DNA from: Ga0077553 sp038215275
GTDB taxonomy: Bacteria; Acidobacteriota; Terriglobia; Bryobacterales; Bryobacteraceae
DNA: 64,000 nucleotides
Assembly (NCBI GenBank): GCA_038215275.1
Contig: JBBQRA010000001.1
Coordinates: 20,105 to 84,104, forward strand
Reading direction: 5' to 3'
Part shown: piece by piece, positions 1-9,492 of the stretch
Layout: each line of letters opens with the position of its first letter
Position numbering within the stretch: the stretch's first letter is position 1
The notes under the pieces: model-generated
What the model was told of the DNA's origin: nothing
The model's database searches: none
What the model saw: only the letters and a program-made list of their open reading frames with translations
Made by a program: the position numbers and the translations under genes

Positions 1-845
1 CCAACGTCTCGATGCGCCTCAAAGGGGCCGAGAAGTTTGGCACCCGTGCCGAAGTTAAGAACCTCAACTCCTTCCGCTTCCTGAAACAAGCCATCGAATT
101 CGAAATGGAGCGCCAGGCGGAGATCCTCGAATCCGGCGGCCGCGTCATCCAGGAGACACGACTCTTTAATCCCGACCTCGGCGAAACCATCTCGATGCGG
201 TCGAAAGAAGAAGCGCACGACTATCGCTACTTCCCGGAACCCGACCTCATCCCCGTCCACGTCAGCCCTGAATGGCTCGCCCGCGTTAAGTCCACGATGC
301 CGGAACTCCCACAGGCTCGCCGCGCCCGCTTCGTCCATGAATACGGCCTCCGCGAATACGACGCCCAGATATTGACCTCCTCGCGCGATACCGCCGACTA
401 CTTCGAACGCGCCGCCCGCGCCGCCTCCGATCCCAAACAGACCGCCAATTGGGTGATGGGCGACCTCGCCGGCCTGCTCAAGGCCGATGGGAAAGAGATC
501 CCCGAATCGCCGATCCCGGCAGAACATATCGGCGAACTCGTCACCCTCATCACGAAGGGGGAACTCTCCGGCAAGCTCGCCAAAGAGATCTTCCCGAAGA
601 TGTACTCGACCGGCGACTCCCCCTCGGTCATTGCCGAACGGGAAGGCCTCAAGCAGATCAGCGATACCGGCGCCCTCGAGAAAATCGTCGACGAGATCAT
701 AGCGGCTAACCCGAAGCAGGTCGAGCAATATAAGGCCGGCAAAACCACCGTCATCGGCTTCCTCGTCGGCCAGGTAATGAAGCAGTCCCGCGGGCAGGCC
801 AACCCGGCTACGGTCAACGTGATTCTCGCGGAAAAGCTGAAATAG
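1..845 (+). CDS. gatB: Asp/Glu-tRNA amidotransferase subunit B, 5' truncated by window edge
   Basis: C-terminal part (about 281 residues of a protein usually near 475) of GatB, the subunit of the GatCAB complex that activates mischarged Glu-tRNA(Gln) or Asp-tRNA(Asn) for amidation in the cytoplasm. The reading frame is open to the left edge, so the start lies outside. The visible part has the end of the catalytic domain (EFGTR/KNLNSF-type motif just inside the window) followed by the helical GatB/YqeY tail, ending with the family's conserved VIGFLVGQVMK block and a leucine-rich terminus. The stop lies 13 bases before the next gene. The motif match is strong. Confidence 0.95.
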   Translation, partial: NVSMRLKGAEKFGTRAEVKNLNSFRFLKQAIEFEMERQAEILESGGRVIQETRLFNPDLGETISMRSKEEAHDYRYFPEPDLIPVHVSPEWLARVKSTMPELPQARRARFVHEYGLREYDAQILTSSRDTADYFERAARAASDPKQTANWVMGDLAGLLKADGKEIPESPIPAEHIGELVTLITKGELSGKLAKEIFPKMYSTGDSPSVIAEREGLKQISDTGALEKIVDEIIAANPKQVEQYKAGKTTVIGFLVGQVMKQSRGQANPATVNVILAEKLK

Positions 846-858
846 TGCGGCTCCCGCC

Positions 859-1575
859 ATGAACATTTCCGGCCCGGATTGTCAGCTCTCCCCGCGATAC
901 ACTAACGATTTGTTGCTTACCGAAACCGATACCCGGACCGGAGACGCCGCGACCATCGTAGGGCAGATCGCCCACGAACTTCGCCAACCGCTTAGTGCCA
1001 TGGAGGCGATTGTCTACTACCTCCACCTCACGATTACAGACGACCCGCGCGCCCGCGCCCAAATTGAAAAGTTGCGTCAACTCATTGAGCAGTCCGGCGC
1101 CATCCTTTCAGACGCCGTCCACTATCTTCAGTCCGCTCCCGTCCGGACCGAACGCCGCGACTTGCATGAAGCCCTCGCCGAATGTCTGAGCCGCCTCGTT
1201 ACGCTCGATCAGAGCGCCATCGAGCTCGATCTTGCCGACCCTTTCCCGCTCGTTAGATTCGACCTCACACAACTCCACCATCTGATCTCCACTGCTCTCC
1301 GGTTCTGCCTCCGCGCCGGGCGGCGGGTCCACCCGGTCGAAGTCTCGACGCATCTTGAGGGGCACTACGCCATTCTCTGCTTCTCGACGCAAGCGCCCGG
1401 CCTCGAAATCACTTCCCCGGAAGACCTCTTTTTGCCGTTTGAAGAGCACCCAGCCGCCGCCGCGGGGCTCGGTCTGGCCAGCGTCCGCCGCATCGCTGAA
1501 GCGCACGGTGGCTCCTGCCGTCTCAGCACCGTCCCTGACGGCCGGATCACGCTGCGCGTCGACCTTCCGCTCTAA
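859..1575 (+). CDS. Histidine-kinase-like protein with eroded ATP-binding motifs
   Basis: A soluble 238-residue protein with no membrane segment and no sensor domain. An H-box is clear near residues 37-48 (AHELRQPLSAM) and a G2-like glycine box is clear near residue 203 (GLGLASVRR). Between them the N-box, normally two Asn around an NA pair, reads HHLISTALRF, and the G1 box (DxGxG) reads STQAPGL, so residues normally needed to bind Mg-ATP are missing. It may be a phosphotransfer or dimerisation scaffold rather than a working kinase. It starts 13 bases after gatB, so it may be co-transcribed with it. Its stop is shared with the convergent FAD gene. No cognate receiver is adjacent. Confidence 0.75.
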   Translation: MNISGPDCQLSPRYTNDLLLTETDTRTGDAATIVGQIAHELRQPLSAMEAIVYYLHLTITDDPRARAQIEKLRQLIEQSGAILSDAVHYLQSAPVRTERRDLHEALAECLSRLVTLDQSAIELDLADPFPLVRFDLTQLHHLISTALRFCLRAGRRVHPVEVSTHLEGHYAILCFSTQAPGLEITSPEDLFLPFEEHPAAAAGLGLASVRRIAEAHGGSCRLSTVPDGRITLRVDLPL

Positions 1576-3233
1576 CGCTTCGGCTCCGGCCGCGCCCACG
1601 GGGCCTTGCTCGGCGGTGTTGCCGGTTGAAACCGAGCCCGAATGCGACCCAGCGCTTTCAGTTGGATCTCCACACCCTGCTCGAAGATTCCACCTTCGTC
1701 GAGCAGCGTCTTCTGCAGTTCAGCGATCGGCACAGCCTGAACGCTGACGCCCTTCGCCACCGCCAGCGCCGCCGCCACTCCCGCCGCATGGCCCAGAATC
1801 ATGTATTGCGGCTCCATGCGCAAGCTCGAATAGGCCACGTGGCTCGCCGAAAAACCGACGGGCACCAGCAGGTTCTCTGCCTCCGCTGCCTTCGGGACCA
1901 ACACCCGGTAAGGAATCTGGTACGGCTGCACCGGCACCTCTACGTTACCTTCGTTCACAACGAATCCTTCCGGGGAAACATGCCGCTGCACGTTGTGCGA
2001 ATCGGAGTTGTAGCTGCCCATTCCAATCACGTCCGGCTTTGTTCGCTCCGTCTGCAAATCTTTTTGGGTGGCAACGAATCCGCCCACCATCCGCCGAGCC
2101 TCTCGCACATAGAGTTGGTTCGGCCAGTGGCCCGTGTCCGCAAACTCATCCTTGGCCAACCCCCACTCGCGCGCCTCCGCCTGCAACGCCGCCGGCACTC
2201 GCGGATCGTTCGCCAGGAAATAATAGAAGCCCTGCTGGTAGTCGACATGATCCTGCCAGATGCGCGCCCGCACCGCATAGCTGCCTTCCGGATACGCATA
2301 GTTCTTCCCGATGTAGTCCGTCGAAAAGCCGCCTCGATTGTTCAAGTCCGCCTTTCCGTTCGGGATCACGCGGATCAGCCCAACTTCGTTCATCGTCAAT
2401 GCCCGGCCCATGAATTCCGTCATGGCCTTCAAATACCGTGCCAGCAACTCGAACCGCGCCGGATCGTAGTTGGCCGGCTTCGGCCACGGCACCCGGTTCG
2501 CCGCCACTTTCGTCGCGATCACCCGGAAGTTGTAAGCCTGAATCCTCTTGTCTCCGCTCCCCGGCTCTCCGCGCGGCTCGGCAGACACCTCCGGCAATAG
2601 CTTCCCGTCCGCGTCCCGCGCTGGAATATCGACAGCGAAATTATGATTCCGCGTATGCGCCAACACTCCAGCCAACGACTCGCCATAATCCTTTTGCCCT
2701 TCCCGTCCATAGGTGTACGAAACGCCCGCCTGCGCCATCAGATCAGCTTCGTAGCTGCAGTCGGCAAATACTTTCCCTTGGAACCGGGCTCCGTTCTCCA
2801 TCACCACTTCCGTCACCCGCGTCCCCTGCTTACGAACGCCCGTCTTCTCTACCAACCGATGCTGGTACAGCACCGTCACCTTGGCATCCGCCAGCATCTG
2901 CCGCATCACCTTCTCGCCCGCCCCCGGCTCCGGCATCCATGCCACCTGCTGGATATGACGGTCCATCTCATAGTGCTTCCCCATCCGCCAATAGAACTCC
3001 AGCGCCATGCCCCCAATCACTTCGCCCTTCCCCATGTCCGTCCCCGACAAGCCCCCGGTAACCATGCCGCCGACATGGTTACCCGGCTCCAGCAGAACCG
3101 TCTTCAATCCATGCCGCGCCCCGGAGACAGCCGTCATCACACCGCCTGCCGTGCCCCCGTAGACCACCAGGTCATACGTCTGCGCCTCCAGACCGGCCGC
3201 CAACGCCGCCGCCAATACAATCACTTTCCGCAT
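1572..3233 (-). CDS. Secreted FAD-dependent oxidoreductase
   Basis: A 553-residue protein of the FAD_oxidored type (PF12831-like), a family common in Acidobacteria and Planctomycetes and of mostly unknown substrate, often linked to polysaccharide use. I chose the ATG at 3233 because it is followed at once by a signal peptide (MRKVIVLAAALAAGLEAQ). The frame stays open to 3392, but that extension is Arg/Gly-rich and lies inside lpxD. After the signal comes a dinucleotide-binding motif (VVYGGTAGGV) and a conserved GNHVGGMVTGGL segment typical of the family. The first 13 bases overlap the end of lpxD, which suggests coupled expression. The substrate cannot be told from sequence. Confidence 0.85.
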   Translation of the reverse strand: MRKVIVLAAALAAGLEAQTYDLVVYGGTAGGVMTAVSGARHGLKTVLLEPGNHVGGMVTGGLSGTDMGKGEVIGGMALEFYWRMGKHYEMDRHIQQVAWMPEPGAGEKVMRQMLADAKVTVLYQHRLVEKTGVRKQGTRVTEVVMENGARFQGKVFADCSYEADLMAQAGVSYTYGREGQKDYGESLAGVLAHTRNHNFAVDIPARDADGKLLPEVSAEPRGEPGSGDKRIQAYNFRVIATKVAANRVPWPKPANYDPARFELLARYLKAMTEFMGRALTMNEVGLIRVIPNGKADLNNRGGFSTDYIGKNYAYPEGSYAVRARIWQDHVDYQQGFYYFLANDPRVPAALQAEAREWGLAKDEFADTGHWPNQLYVREARRMVGGFVATQKDLQTERTKPDVIGMGSYNSDSHNVQRHVSPEGFVVNEGNVEVPVQPYQIPYRVLVPKAAEAENLLVPVGFSASHVAYSSLRMEPQYMILGHAAGVAAALAVAKGVSVQAVPIAELQKTLLDEGGIFEQGVEIQLKALGRIRARFQPATPPSKAPWARPEPKR

Positions 3234-4240
3234 AGTCCCTCCACACGAGCCCGCAACTCTTTCACTTCCGCCTTCAGATCTCCAATCCGCGCGACGTTCG
3301 CGAGCTGCGTCAAATACTCCTTCAACGGTCGCGCCGGCGTCCCCCACACCACCTGATTCCCGTGCACTATCTTCGACGTCAACACGCCGCAACCGCTCCC
3401 TAGCACGGCCTTCGACTCAATCCGCGCCTTGTCCCCGATCCCTACCTGGCCGCCGATCACCGCATAATCCTCTACTACCACTCCCCCCGACAGCCCCGTC
3501 TGCGCCGCAATCACGACATGGTTCCCAATCTGGCAGTTATGCGCAATGTGCACCATGTTATCGAGCTTCACGCCGTTGCCAATCCGCGTCACGCCCAGCG
3601 CCGCGCGATCAATACAAGCGTTCGCCCCCAGCTCAAAGTCATCGCCAATCTCGACCCGGCCCACCTGCGGGAACTTTTGATATTGCCCCTCGTGCATCAC
3701 GAACCCGAATCCGTCCGCCCCGATCACGCACCCGGAATGCAGCACCGCCCGCGCTCCAATCGTCACCCCGTCATAGATCGTCACCCGCGCATGCAACAGC
3801 GCGTTCGCTCCTATCGTCACCCCCGCCCCCACCGAACACCCGGCCCCAATTTCACTCCCGGCCCCAATCTTCGTTCCCGCGCCGATGCTCGCCTGCGGCC
3901 CCACGTTCACGCCATCGCCCAGTTCCACGCCCTCGCCCAGCACGGCCGCCGGATGCACCCCCGCCGCCGCCCACCGACGCGGATACAACGCCATCAAGCA
4001 ACGGGCAAATGCCCCCCGCGGCTGCGGCACATAGATCCGCGTCTCGCCCAACCCGGTCCCGGGCATCACCAGCAGGCACCCGGCCTTCGTCGTCTCTGCC
4101 GCCTTCGCCCCCTTGGCATTGCCTACAAAACTCAACTCGTCCGCCCCGGCCTCTTCGAGCGGCGCCGCGCCGGTAATCTCCCGCTCTCCATCTCCCGCCC
4201 ATTCGGCGCCCAGCATCGCTGCAATTTCCCGTACTTTCAT
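3221..4240 (-). CDS. lpxD: UDP-3-O-acylglucosamine N-acyltransferase
   Basis: LpxD adds the N-linked hydroxyacyl chain to UDP-3-O-acyl-GlcN in lipid A synthesis. The 339-residue length fits the family (about 340). The N-terminal uridine-binding domain spans roughly residues 1-100. A long run of hexapeptide repeats (left-handed beta-helix) follows, and the catalytic His lies in the HIAHNC motif. The start at 4240 gives the usual MKVREIAAML opening; the upstream in-frame extension to 4399 runs antisense through lpxA and is rejected. It is transcribed divergently from lpxA across a 25-base gap, unlike the classical lpxD-fabZ-lpxA order. Its 3' end overlaps the FAD oxidoreductase. Confidence 0.93.
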   Translation of the reverse strand: MKVREIAAMLGAEWAGDGEREITGAAPLEEAGADELSFVGNAKGAKAAETTKAGCLLVMPGTGLGETRIYVPQPRGAFARCLMALYPRRWAAAGVHPAAVLGEGVELGDGVNVGPQASIGAGTKIGAGSEIGAGCSVGAGVTIGANALLHARVTIYDGVTIGARAVLHSGCVIGADGFGFVMHEGQYQKFPQVGRVEIGDDFELGANACIDRAALGVTRIGNGVKLDNMVHIAHNCQIGNHVVIAAQTGLSGGVVVEDYAVIGGQVGIGDKARIESKAVLGSGCGVLTSKIVHGNQVVWGTPARPLKEYLTQLANVARIGDLKAEVKELRARVEGLCGK

Positions 4241-4265
4241 AGCTCGAACGCTATGATAACGTTCA
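4241..4265. promoter_or_regulatory. Short divergent lpxD/lpxA intergenic region with a small inverted repeat
   Basis: Only 25 bases separate the two divergent lpx start codons. They contain an inverted repeat with 5-bp arms (GAACG and CGTTC) around a 9-base AT-rich spacer that includes a TATGAT hexamer resembling a -10 box for lpxA. Full promoters for both genes cannot fit here, so they must extend into the coding starts. The regulatory role is inferred. Confidence 0.3.
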
Positions 4266-5078
4266 ATGGCCATCGACCCCTCCGCGCGCGTTGCCCCCAC
4301 CGCCCGCGTCCACCCCGAAGCCCACATCGGGCCCCAAACCGTCATCGGCGATTTCTGCCTCATCGAGTCCGACGTCACCATCGGCGCCCACTGCCTCATT
4401 GAGCCCTACGTCTTCATCAAACGCTGGACCACCCTCGGCGACCACAACGAAATCTCGGCCCACACCGTCCTTGGCACCGACCCCCTCGACCGCGCCTTCA
4501 CCGGCGAACGGTCCTACCTCGCGATCGGCCATCACAACAAGATCCGCGAACACTACACCATCTCCCGCGGCACCAAGCCGGAGTCCAGCACCACCATCGG
4601 CGATCACAACTACGTGATGACCTCCGGCCACATCGCCCACAACTCCACCATCGGCTCCCACTGCACCATCGCCAGTTGCGCCTTAATCGCCGGCTACGTC
4701 ACCGTCGAAGACCGCGCCTTCATCTCCGGCGGCGTCGGCATCCATCAGTATTCGAAGATCGGCCGCCTAGCCATGATCGGCGGCAACATCCGCGTCAACC
4801 TCGACGCACCACCCTACTTCCTCTACTCGGAATTCAACATTGCCCCCCGCGGCCTGAACCTCGTCGGCCTCCGCCGCGCCGGCTTCACGGTCGCCGACAT
4901 CGCCCCGCTCAAACAGGCCTACCGGCTCCTTTACCGCTCCGGCCTCAAGCTCGCCGAGGCCCTCGTTCGCATCGAAGCCGAACTCCCGGGCGAGCACACC
5001 CAACACCTCGTCGATTTCATTCGCTCCTCCAAACGCGGCATCGCCCGCGAAGGCCGCCCGGGTGATACAGTGGCATAG
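4266..5078 (+). CDS. lpxA: Acyl-ACP--UDP-GlcNAc O-acyltransferase
   Basis: LpxA catalyses the first step of lipid A synthesis, 3-O-acylation of UDP-GlcNAc. The 270 residues form N-terminal hexapeptide repeats with the catalytic His in the GHIAHNSTIG motif near residue 120. The C-terminal helical part has the family's GLNLVGLRRAGF segment. Its stop codon is followed immediately, in the same frame, by the TTG start of the efflux channel gene. Pairing with lpxD across a tiny divergent gap keeps both lipid A acyltransferases together; fabZ and lpxB are not nearby. Confidence 0.93.
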   Translation: MAIDPSARVAPTARVHPEAHIGPQTVIGDFCLIESDVTIGAHCLIEPYVFIKRWTTLGDHNEISAHTVLGTDPLDRAFTGERSYLAIGHHNKIREHYTISRGTKPESSTTIGDHNYVMTSGHIAHNSTIGSHCTIASCALIAGYVTVEDRAFISGGVGIHQYSKIGRLAMIGGNIRVNLDAPPYFLYSEFNIAPRGLNLVGLRRAGFTVADIAPLKQAYRLLYRSGLKLAEALVRIEAELPGEHTQHLVDFIRSSKRGIAREGRPGDTVA

Positions 5079-6416
5079 TTGCGCAGCATTCTGGTCCTTC
5101 TCACCCTCTGCTCTTGTGCCTTGGCACAGGAAATCAGCCTGCCCGAAGCCGTTAAGAAAGCTACCGCCAAATACCCCTCGGTCCAAATTTCTCTCGATCA
5201 AGTCTCTGAAGCCGCGGCGGGTATCAACCTCGCGCGCCTCGCTTACCTCCCCCGCGCCGAAATGCTCGGGCAGATCAACCGCGCCACGGCCAACAACGTC
5301 TTCGGCCTCCTGCTCCCTCAAACCGTCGTCTCGCCGATCTCTGGCCCTCTTCTCCCCACCGGACCCGGTTTTTCGAACGTCTGGGGCACGGCCGTCGGCC
5401 TCATGATCAACTGGGAGCCCTTCGACTTCGGCCGCCGCCAATCCGAAATCGCTAGCGCCGCCGCCAGCAAGACCCGCGCCGAAGCCGCCGTTGCCCGCAC
5501 CGAACTCGAAGTCGCCGCCGCCACGGCCGACTCCTACCTCACCGCCTTGGCCGCCCAGCAAACTGTCGTCTCCGCCCAAGCCGCCGTCACTCGTTCGCAG
5601 GAACTCGTTCGCCTCACCGAGGCCCTCGTCCAATCCGACCTCCGCCCCGGCGCCGATCTCTCCCGCAGTCAATCCGAGGTCCTCCTCGCCCAGGCTCAGG
5701 TCGTCCGGGCCGAACAATCCGCCGCCACCGCACGCGCCACCCTGGTCCAGTTCACCGGCCCCGCCACCCCCATCAACTCCTTCCAATCCCTGCCCCCGGC
5801 CACCTCGCCCACGGGCATCGCCACCGCGCACCCCATCCTCCGGGAACAGCAAGCCGCCATCGACGAAATCAAGTCCCGGCAGACAGTCCTTGACAAGAGC
5901 TGGTACCCACGCCTGAACACACAAGCCAACGTCTTCGGCCGCGGCTCCGGCACCAATCTCAACGGCCCCTATCCCGGCGGCACTGCCGGACTCGGGCCCA
6001 ACACCGGCAACTGGGCCATCGGCGCCACCGTCACCTTCCCCCTCCTCGAATACAAAACACTCCGCGCCCGCCGGCAAATTGAGCAGCAGCGCATCTCTCG
6101 CGAATCCTCCCGCAGCGCTCTCCTCGAACGGGAACTCGCCGCCGCCCTCGACCGCGCCCAGATCGCCGTCGCCACCGCGCGCAATCTCGCCACCATCACT
6201 CCCCAACAGGTAACGCTCCTCCGCCAGACCCTGGAACAGACCACCGCCCGCTACCGCGCCGGACTAGCCAATCTCACCGAAGTCACCGACACCCAGCGCC
6301 TTCTCACGCAATCCGAAATCGACCATGCCCTCGCCGTGCTCAACGTCTGGCGCTCCGAACTCGCCCTTGCGGCCACCCAAGGCGATCTCGCCCCCTTCCT
6401 GAGCAAGGTGCCCTAA
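5079..6416 (+). CDS. TolC-type outer-membrane efflux channel protein
   Basis: A 445-residue outer-membrane factor for a tripartite efflux pump. The start is a TTG directly after the lpxA stop; it gives a good signal peptide (MRSILVLLTLCSCALAQ). The protein has the two OEP halves of the family, with long helical coiled segments rich in Ala, Glu, Gln and Arg around residues 120-230 and 320-440, and a conserved GNWAIGATVTFPLLE beta segment near 305-320. The RND pump starts 4 bases downstream and the adaptor follows, so the three genes form one export system. Substrate unknown. Confidence 0.9.
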   Translation: MRSILVLLTLCSCALAQEISLPEAVKKATAKYPSVQISLDQVSEAAAGINLARLAYLPRAEMLGQINRATANNVFGLLLPQTVVSPISGPLLPTGPGFSNVWGTAVGLMINWEPFDFGRRQSEIASAAASKTRAEAAVARTELEVAAATADSYLTALAAQQTVVSAQAAVTRSQELVRLTEALVQSDLRPGADLSRSQSEVLLAQAQVVRAEQSAATARATLVQFTGPATPINSFQSLPPATSPTGIATAHPILREQQAAIDEIKSRQTVLDKSWYPRLNTQANVFGRGSGTNLNGPYPGGTAGLGPNTGNWAIGATVTFPLLEYKTLRARRQIEQQRISRESSRSALLERELAAALDRAQIAVATARNLATITPQQVTLLRQTLEQTTARYRAGLANLTEVTDTQRLLTQSEIDHALAVLNVWRSELALAATQGDLAPFLSKVP

Positions 6417-6420
6417 ACCC

Positions 6421-9400
6421 ATGCGCCTCGTCACCCTCGCCCTCCGCCGCCCGGTGACCATTCTCGTCGCCGTCCTGGCCATCGTCCTCTCCGCCTGGCT
6501 CGCCAGTCGCCGCATCGCCGTCGATATTTTCCCCGAAATCGGACAGCCGGCCATCTTCGTCGCCCAACCCTATGGCGGCATGGATCCCTCCCAGATGGAG
6601 GGCTACCTGACGTACTACTACGAGTATCATTTCCTCTACATCGCGGGCATCGAACACGTTGAATCGAAGAACATTCAGGGCGCTTCCCTGATGAAGCTTT
6701 ACTTCCATCCCGGCACTGACATGGCCCAAGCCATGGCCCAGGTCATCGGCTACGTCACCCGCTCCCGCGCCTTCATGCCCCCCGGCGTCGTCGGCCCTTT
6801 CATCACCCGATTCGACGGCGGTTCCGTGCCGGTCGGCCAACTGATCTTCTCGAGTCCTACGCGTCCCCCCAGCGAAATGCAGGACATCGCCCTCAACCGG
6901 GTCCGTCCCCTCTTCGCCACCATCCCCGGCGTTTCCGCCCCGCCCCCCTTCGGCGGCAACCAGCGCACCATCGTCGTCCGCCTCGACCCGGACAAACTCC
7001 GTAGCTATCGCATCTCTCCCGAAGAGGCCATCGCCGCCGTCAATAAGGCCTCCAGCGTCCAGCCTGCTGGAAACATTCGCATCGGCGACTTGAACAATTT
7101 CACCACTTCGAACGCGGCCCTCGGCGCGAACCTCCCGGAACTGATGGACGCCCCCGTGCGCCCCGGCGAAAACCCTCCTGTCTTCCTCCGCGATATCGGG
7201 GTCATCGAGAACGGAACCGACATTCTCACGGCCTACGCCCATGTCAACGGCAAGCGCACCGTCTACATGCAGATCACCAAGCGCTCGGAAGCCTCCACGC
7301 TCGATGTCATAAAAGCCGTCCGCGCCAACCTCCCTGCCTTTAAAGCGGTCTGCCCGGAAGATGTCGACGTCCGCGTCGAGTTTGATCAATCCACCGTCGT
7401 CACCCAATCCCTCCGCACCCTCGCGAACGAGGCCGTCCTCGGCGCCGTCCTCACCGGCCTCATGGTCCTGCTCTTCCTTCGCGATTGGCGCAGCAGCCTA
7501 ATCGTGATCACGACGATTCCCATCGCCCTCCTTTCGGCCCTCGTCGGTCTGTGGGCCCTCGGCCAAACCATCAACATCATGACTCTCGGCGGACTTGCCC
7601 TCGCCGTCGGCGTGCTCGTCGACGAAGCGACGGTAGAAATCGAGAACATCCACGCCCACATGGCCAGCGGTCTTGCTCGCGTCCAGAGCGTACTCGATGC
7701 CTGCCAAAAGACCGCCCTCGCCCGCCTTCTGTCGATGTTGACTATCCTCGCCGTCTTCGCCCCGGCCCTCTTTATGACCGGCGTCGGCCGCCAACTCTTC
7801 GTCCCCCTCTCGCTCGCCGTCGCCTTGGCGATGGCCTCCAGCTACGTCCTGTCGAGCACGCTGGTCCCGGTCCTGGCCGCCAAGTTCGTCCGGCCCTCGG
7901 CCCACGCGCCGAAACAGATGCTCTATAGCAATCTACTTGGGGGCCTCCTTCCTCTCCGGTGGATCCTCGCACCGCTCTATCTCCTCGTCACGCTTGGTCT
8001 GCTCTTCGCCCTCGTCCCAACTCTCGGCACCGAGCTATTCCCCACCGCCGACGCCGGCCAATTCAAGCTTCGGCTCCGCGCGCCCACGGGCACCCGCATC
8101 GAGCGCACCGAAGAATACGCCCTGCAGGCCCTTAAGCTCATCCAGCGCGAAGTGCCCGTCGAGATCAGCTCCGCCTTCATTGGCGTACAACCCGCCAGCT
8201 ACCCCATCAATACGATCTTCCTGTGGACCTCCGGTCCCCACGAGGCCGTCTTCCAGGTCGCGCTGAAGCCCGAAGCCACGCTCCGCGGGGAGCCGCTTCG
8301 AGAGCGCTTGCGCGCCGTCTTTGAAAAAGAACTCCCGCAAGTGCAGATGTCGTTCGAGGCCGGCGACATCGTCAGCGATGTCATGTCGTTCGGTTCCCCA
8401 ACGCCAGTCGAAGTCGCCGTCCAGGGCCCCGCCCTGCCTGCCAACCGGGCCCACGCCGAAAAGGTCATGGCGGAACTGCGAAAAATTCCGGCCCTCCGCG
8501 ATCTTCAGTTCGCGCAACCCCTCGACTACCCCACTATCGACGTCCAGATCGACCGCGAGCGCGCCGGCCAGTATGGTCTCACCATGGCCAACGTCGCCCG
8601 CTCCCTCGTCGCCGCCACCTCCAGCTCCCGCTTCGTCGACCCCAACTACTGGCGCGATCCCAACTCCGGCAACGCCTTCCAGATTCAAGTCGAAATCCCC
8701 CAGCACCGTATGGCCTCGATTACCGATCTGGCTGACCTCCCCGTCATGCAGAACCGGGAGGCGCGTCCGACTCTTGGCGACGTCGCCACCATCAAGCCCG
8801 GCAAGACGTACGGCCTCGTCGAGCGCTACAACATGCAGCGCGTCGTCTCCATCACGGCCAACCTGCACGGCGTGCCGCTCGGTGTTGCCGAAAAACAAAT
8901 TCGCGAGGCCATTAAGAAGGCTGGCGAACCCGCCCGCGGTGTCACAGTAAATGTCCGGGGCCAGGTCCCGGCGCTGACCTCCACACTGGACGGGCTCCGC
9001 CTTGGTCTGGCGATTGCCATTGCGGCCATCTTTCTGCTCCTTACCGCAAACTTCCAAAGCGTCCGCCTCGCTCTCGTGGTCCTCTCCACCGTGCCCGCCG
9101 CCCTCACCGGCGTCGTGCTCGCCTTAAAGTTCACCGGGACCACGCTGAACATCCAAAGCTTCATGGGAGCCATCATGGCCACCGGCATCGCCGTTGCCAA
9201 CTCCATCCTCCTCGTCACTTTCGCCGAACTCGCCCGCAAATCCGGCGGCTCCATCACGGAGGCGGCCGCTGCTCGTCTCCGCGCCGTGCTGATGACGGCT
9301 TTCGCCATGATGGCCGGCATGGCTCCCATCGCGCTGGGCGCCGAGCAGACCGCCCCGCTCGGCCGCGCTGTCCTCGGCGGTCTCGCGTTGGCCACCGTCG

Positions 9401-9492
9401 CGACGCTGACCATCGTTCCGCTCTTCTACAAAATCCTCCAACCCGAAAACGCCAGCGATCCGTCGCTCCTACCCCATGAAGACAATCTTTAG
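6421..9492 (+). CDS. RND-family efflux pump inner-membrane transporter
   Basis: A 1023-residue AcrB/MdtF-type proton-driven transporter. The N-terminal helix is followed by two large periplasmic loops (about 40-330 and 540-850) and two six-helix bundles. The family motif in TM4 reads GVLVDEATVEIEN: AcrB has two adjacent Asp here, and this protein has Asp-Glu. The C-terminal bundle has the conserved GAIMATGIAVANSILL helix. It sits between the TolC-like gene and the adaptor, overlapping the adaptor by 17 bases. The sequence resembles hydrophobic/amphiphilic exporters (HAE type) more than CusA-type metal pumps. Confidence 0.93.
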   Translation: MRLVTLALRRPVTILVAVLAIVLSAWLASRRIAVDIFPEIGQPAIFVAQPYGGMDPSQMEGYLTYYYEYHFLYIAGIEHVESKNIQGASLMKLYFHPGTDMAQAMAQVIGYVTRSRAFMPPGVVGPFITRFDGGSVPVGQLIFSSPTRPPSEMQDIALNRVRPLFATIPGVSAPPPFGGNQRTIVVRLDPDKLRSYRISPEEAIAAVNKASSVQPAGNIRIGDLNNFTTSNAALGANLPELMDAPVRPGENPPVFLRDIGVIENGTDILTAYAHVNGKRTVYMQITKRSEASTLDVIKAVRANLPAFKAVCPEDVDVRVEFDQSTVVTQSLRTLANEAVLGAVLTGLMVLLFLRDWRSSLIVITTIPIALLSALVGLWALGQTINIMTLGGLALAVGVLVDEATVEIENIHAHMASGLARVQSVLDACQKTALARLLSMLTILAVFAPALFMTGVGRQLFVPLSLAVALAMASSYVLSSTLVPVLAAKFVRPSAHAPKQMLYSNLLGGLLPLRWILAPLYLLVTLGLLFALVPTLGTELFPTADAGQFKLRLRAPTGTRIERTEEYALQALKLIQREVPVEISSAFIGVQPASYPINTIFLWTSGPHEAVFQVALKPEATLRGEPLRERLRAVFEKELPQVQMSFEAGDIVSDVMSFGSPTPVEVAVQGPALPANRAHAEKVMAELRKIPALRDLQFAQPLDYPTIDVQIDRERAGQYGLTMANVARSLVAATSSSRFVDPNYWRDPNSGNAFQIQVEIPQHRMASITDLADLPVMQNREARPTLGDVATIKPGKTYGLVERYNMQRVVSITANLHGVPLGVAEKQIREAIKKAGEPARGVTVNVRGQVPALTSTLDGLRLGLAIAIAAIFLLLTANFQSVRLALVVLSTVPAALTGVVLALKFTGTTLNIQSFMGAIMATGIAVANSILLVTFAELARKSGGSITEAAAARLRAVLMTAFAMMAGMAPIALGAEQTAPLGRAVLGGLALATVATLTIVPLFYKILQPENASDPSLLPHEDNL

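Noticed and set aside
3234..3392. Longer start for the FAD oxidoreductase
   Set aside because: The extension runs inside lpxD and precedes a perfect signal peptide start at 3233.
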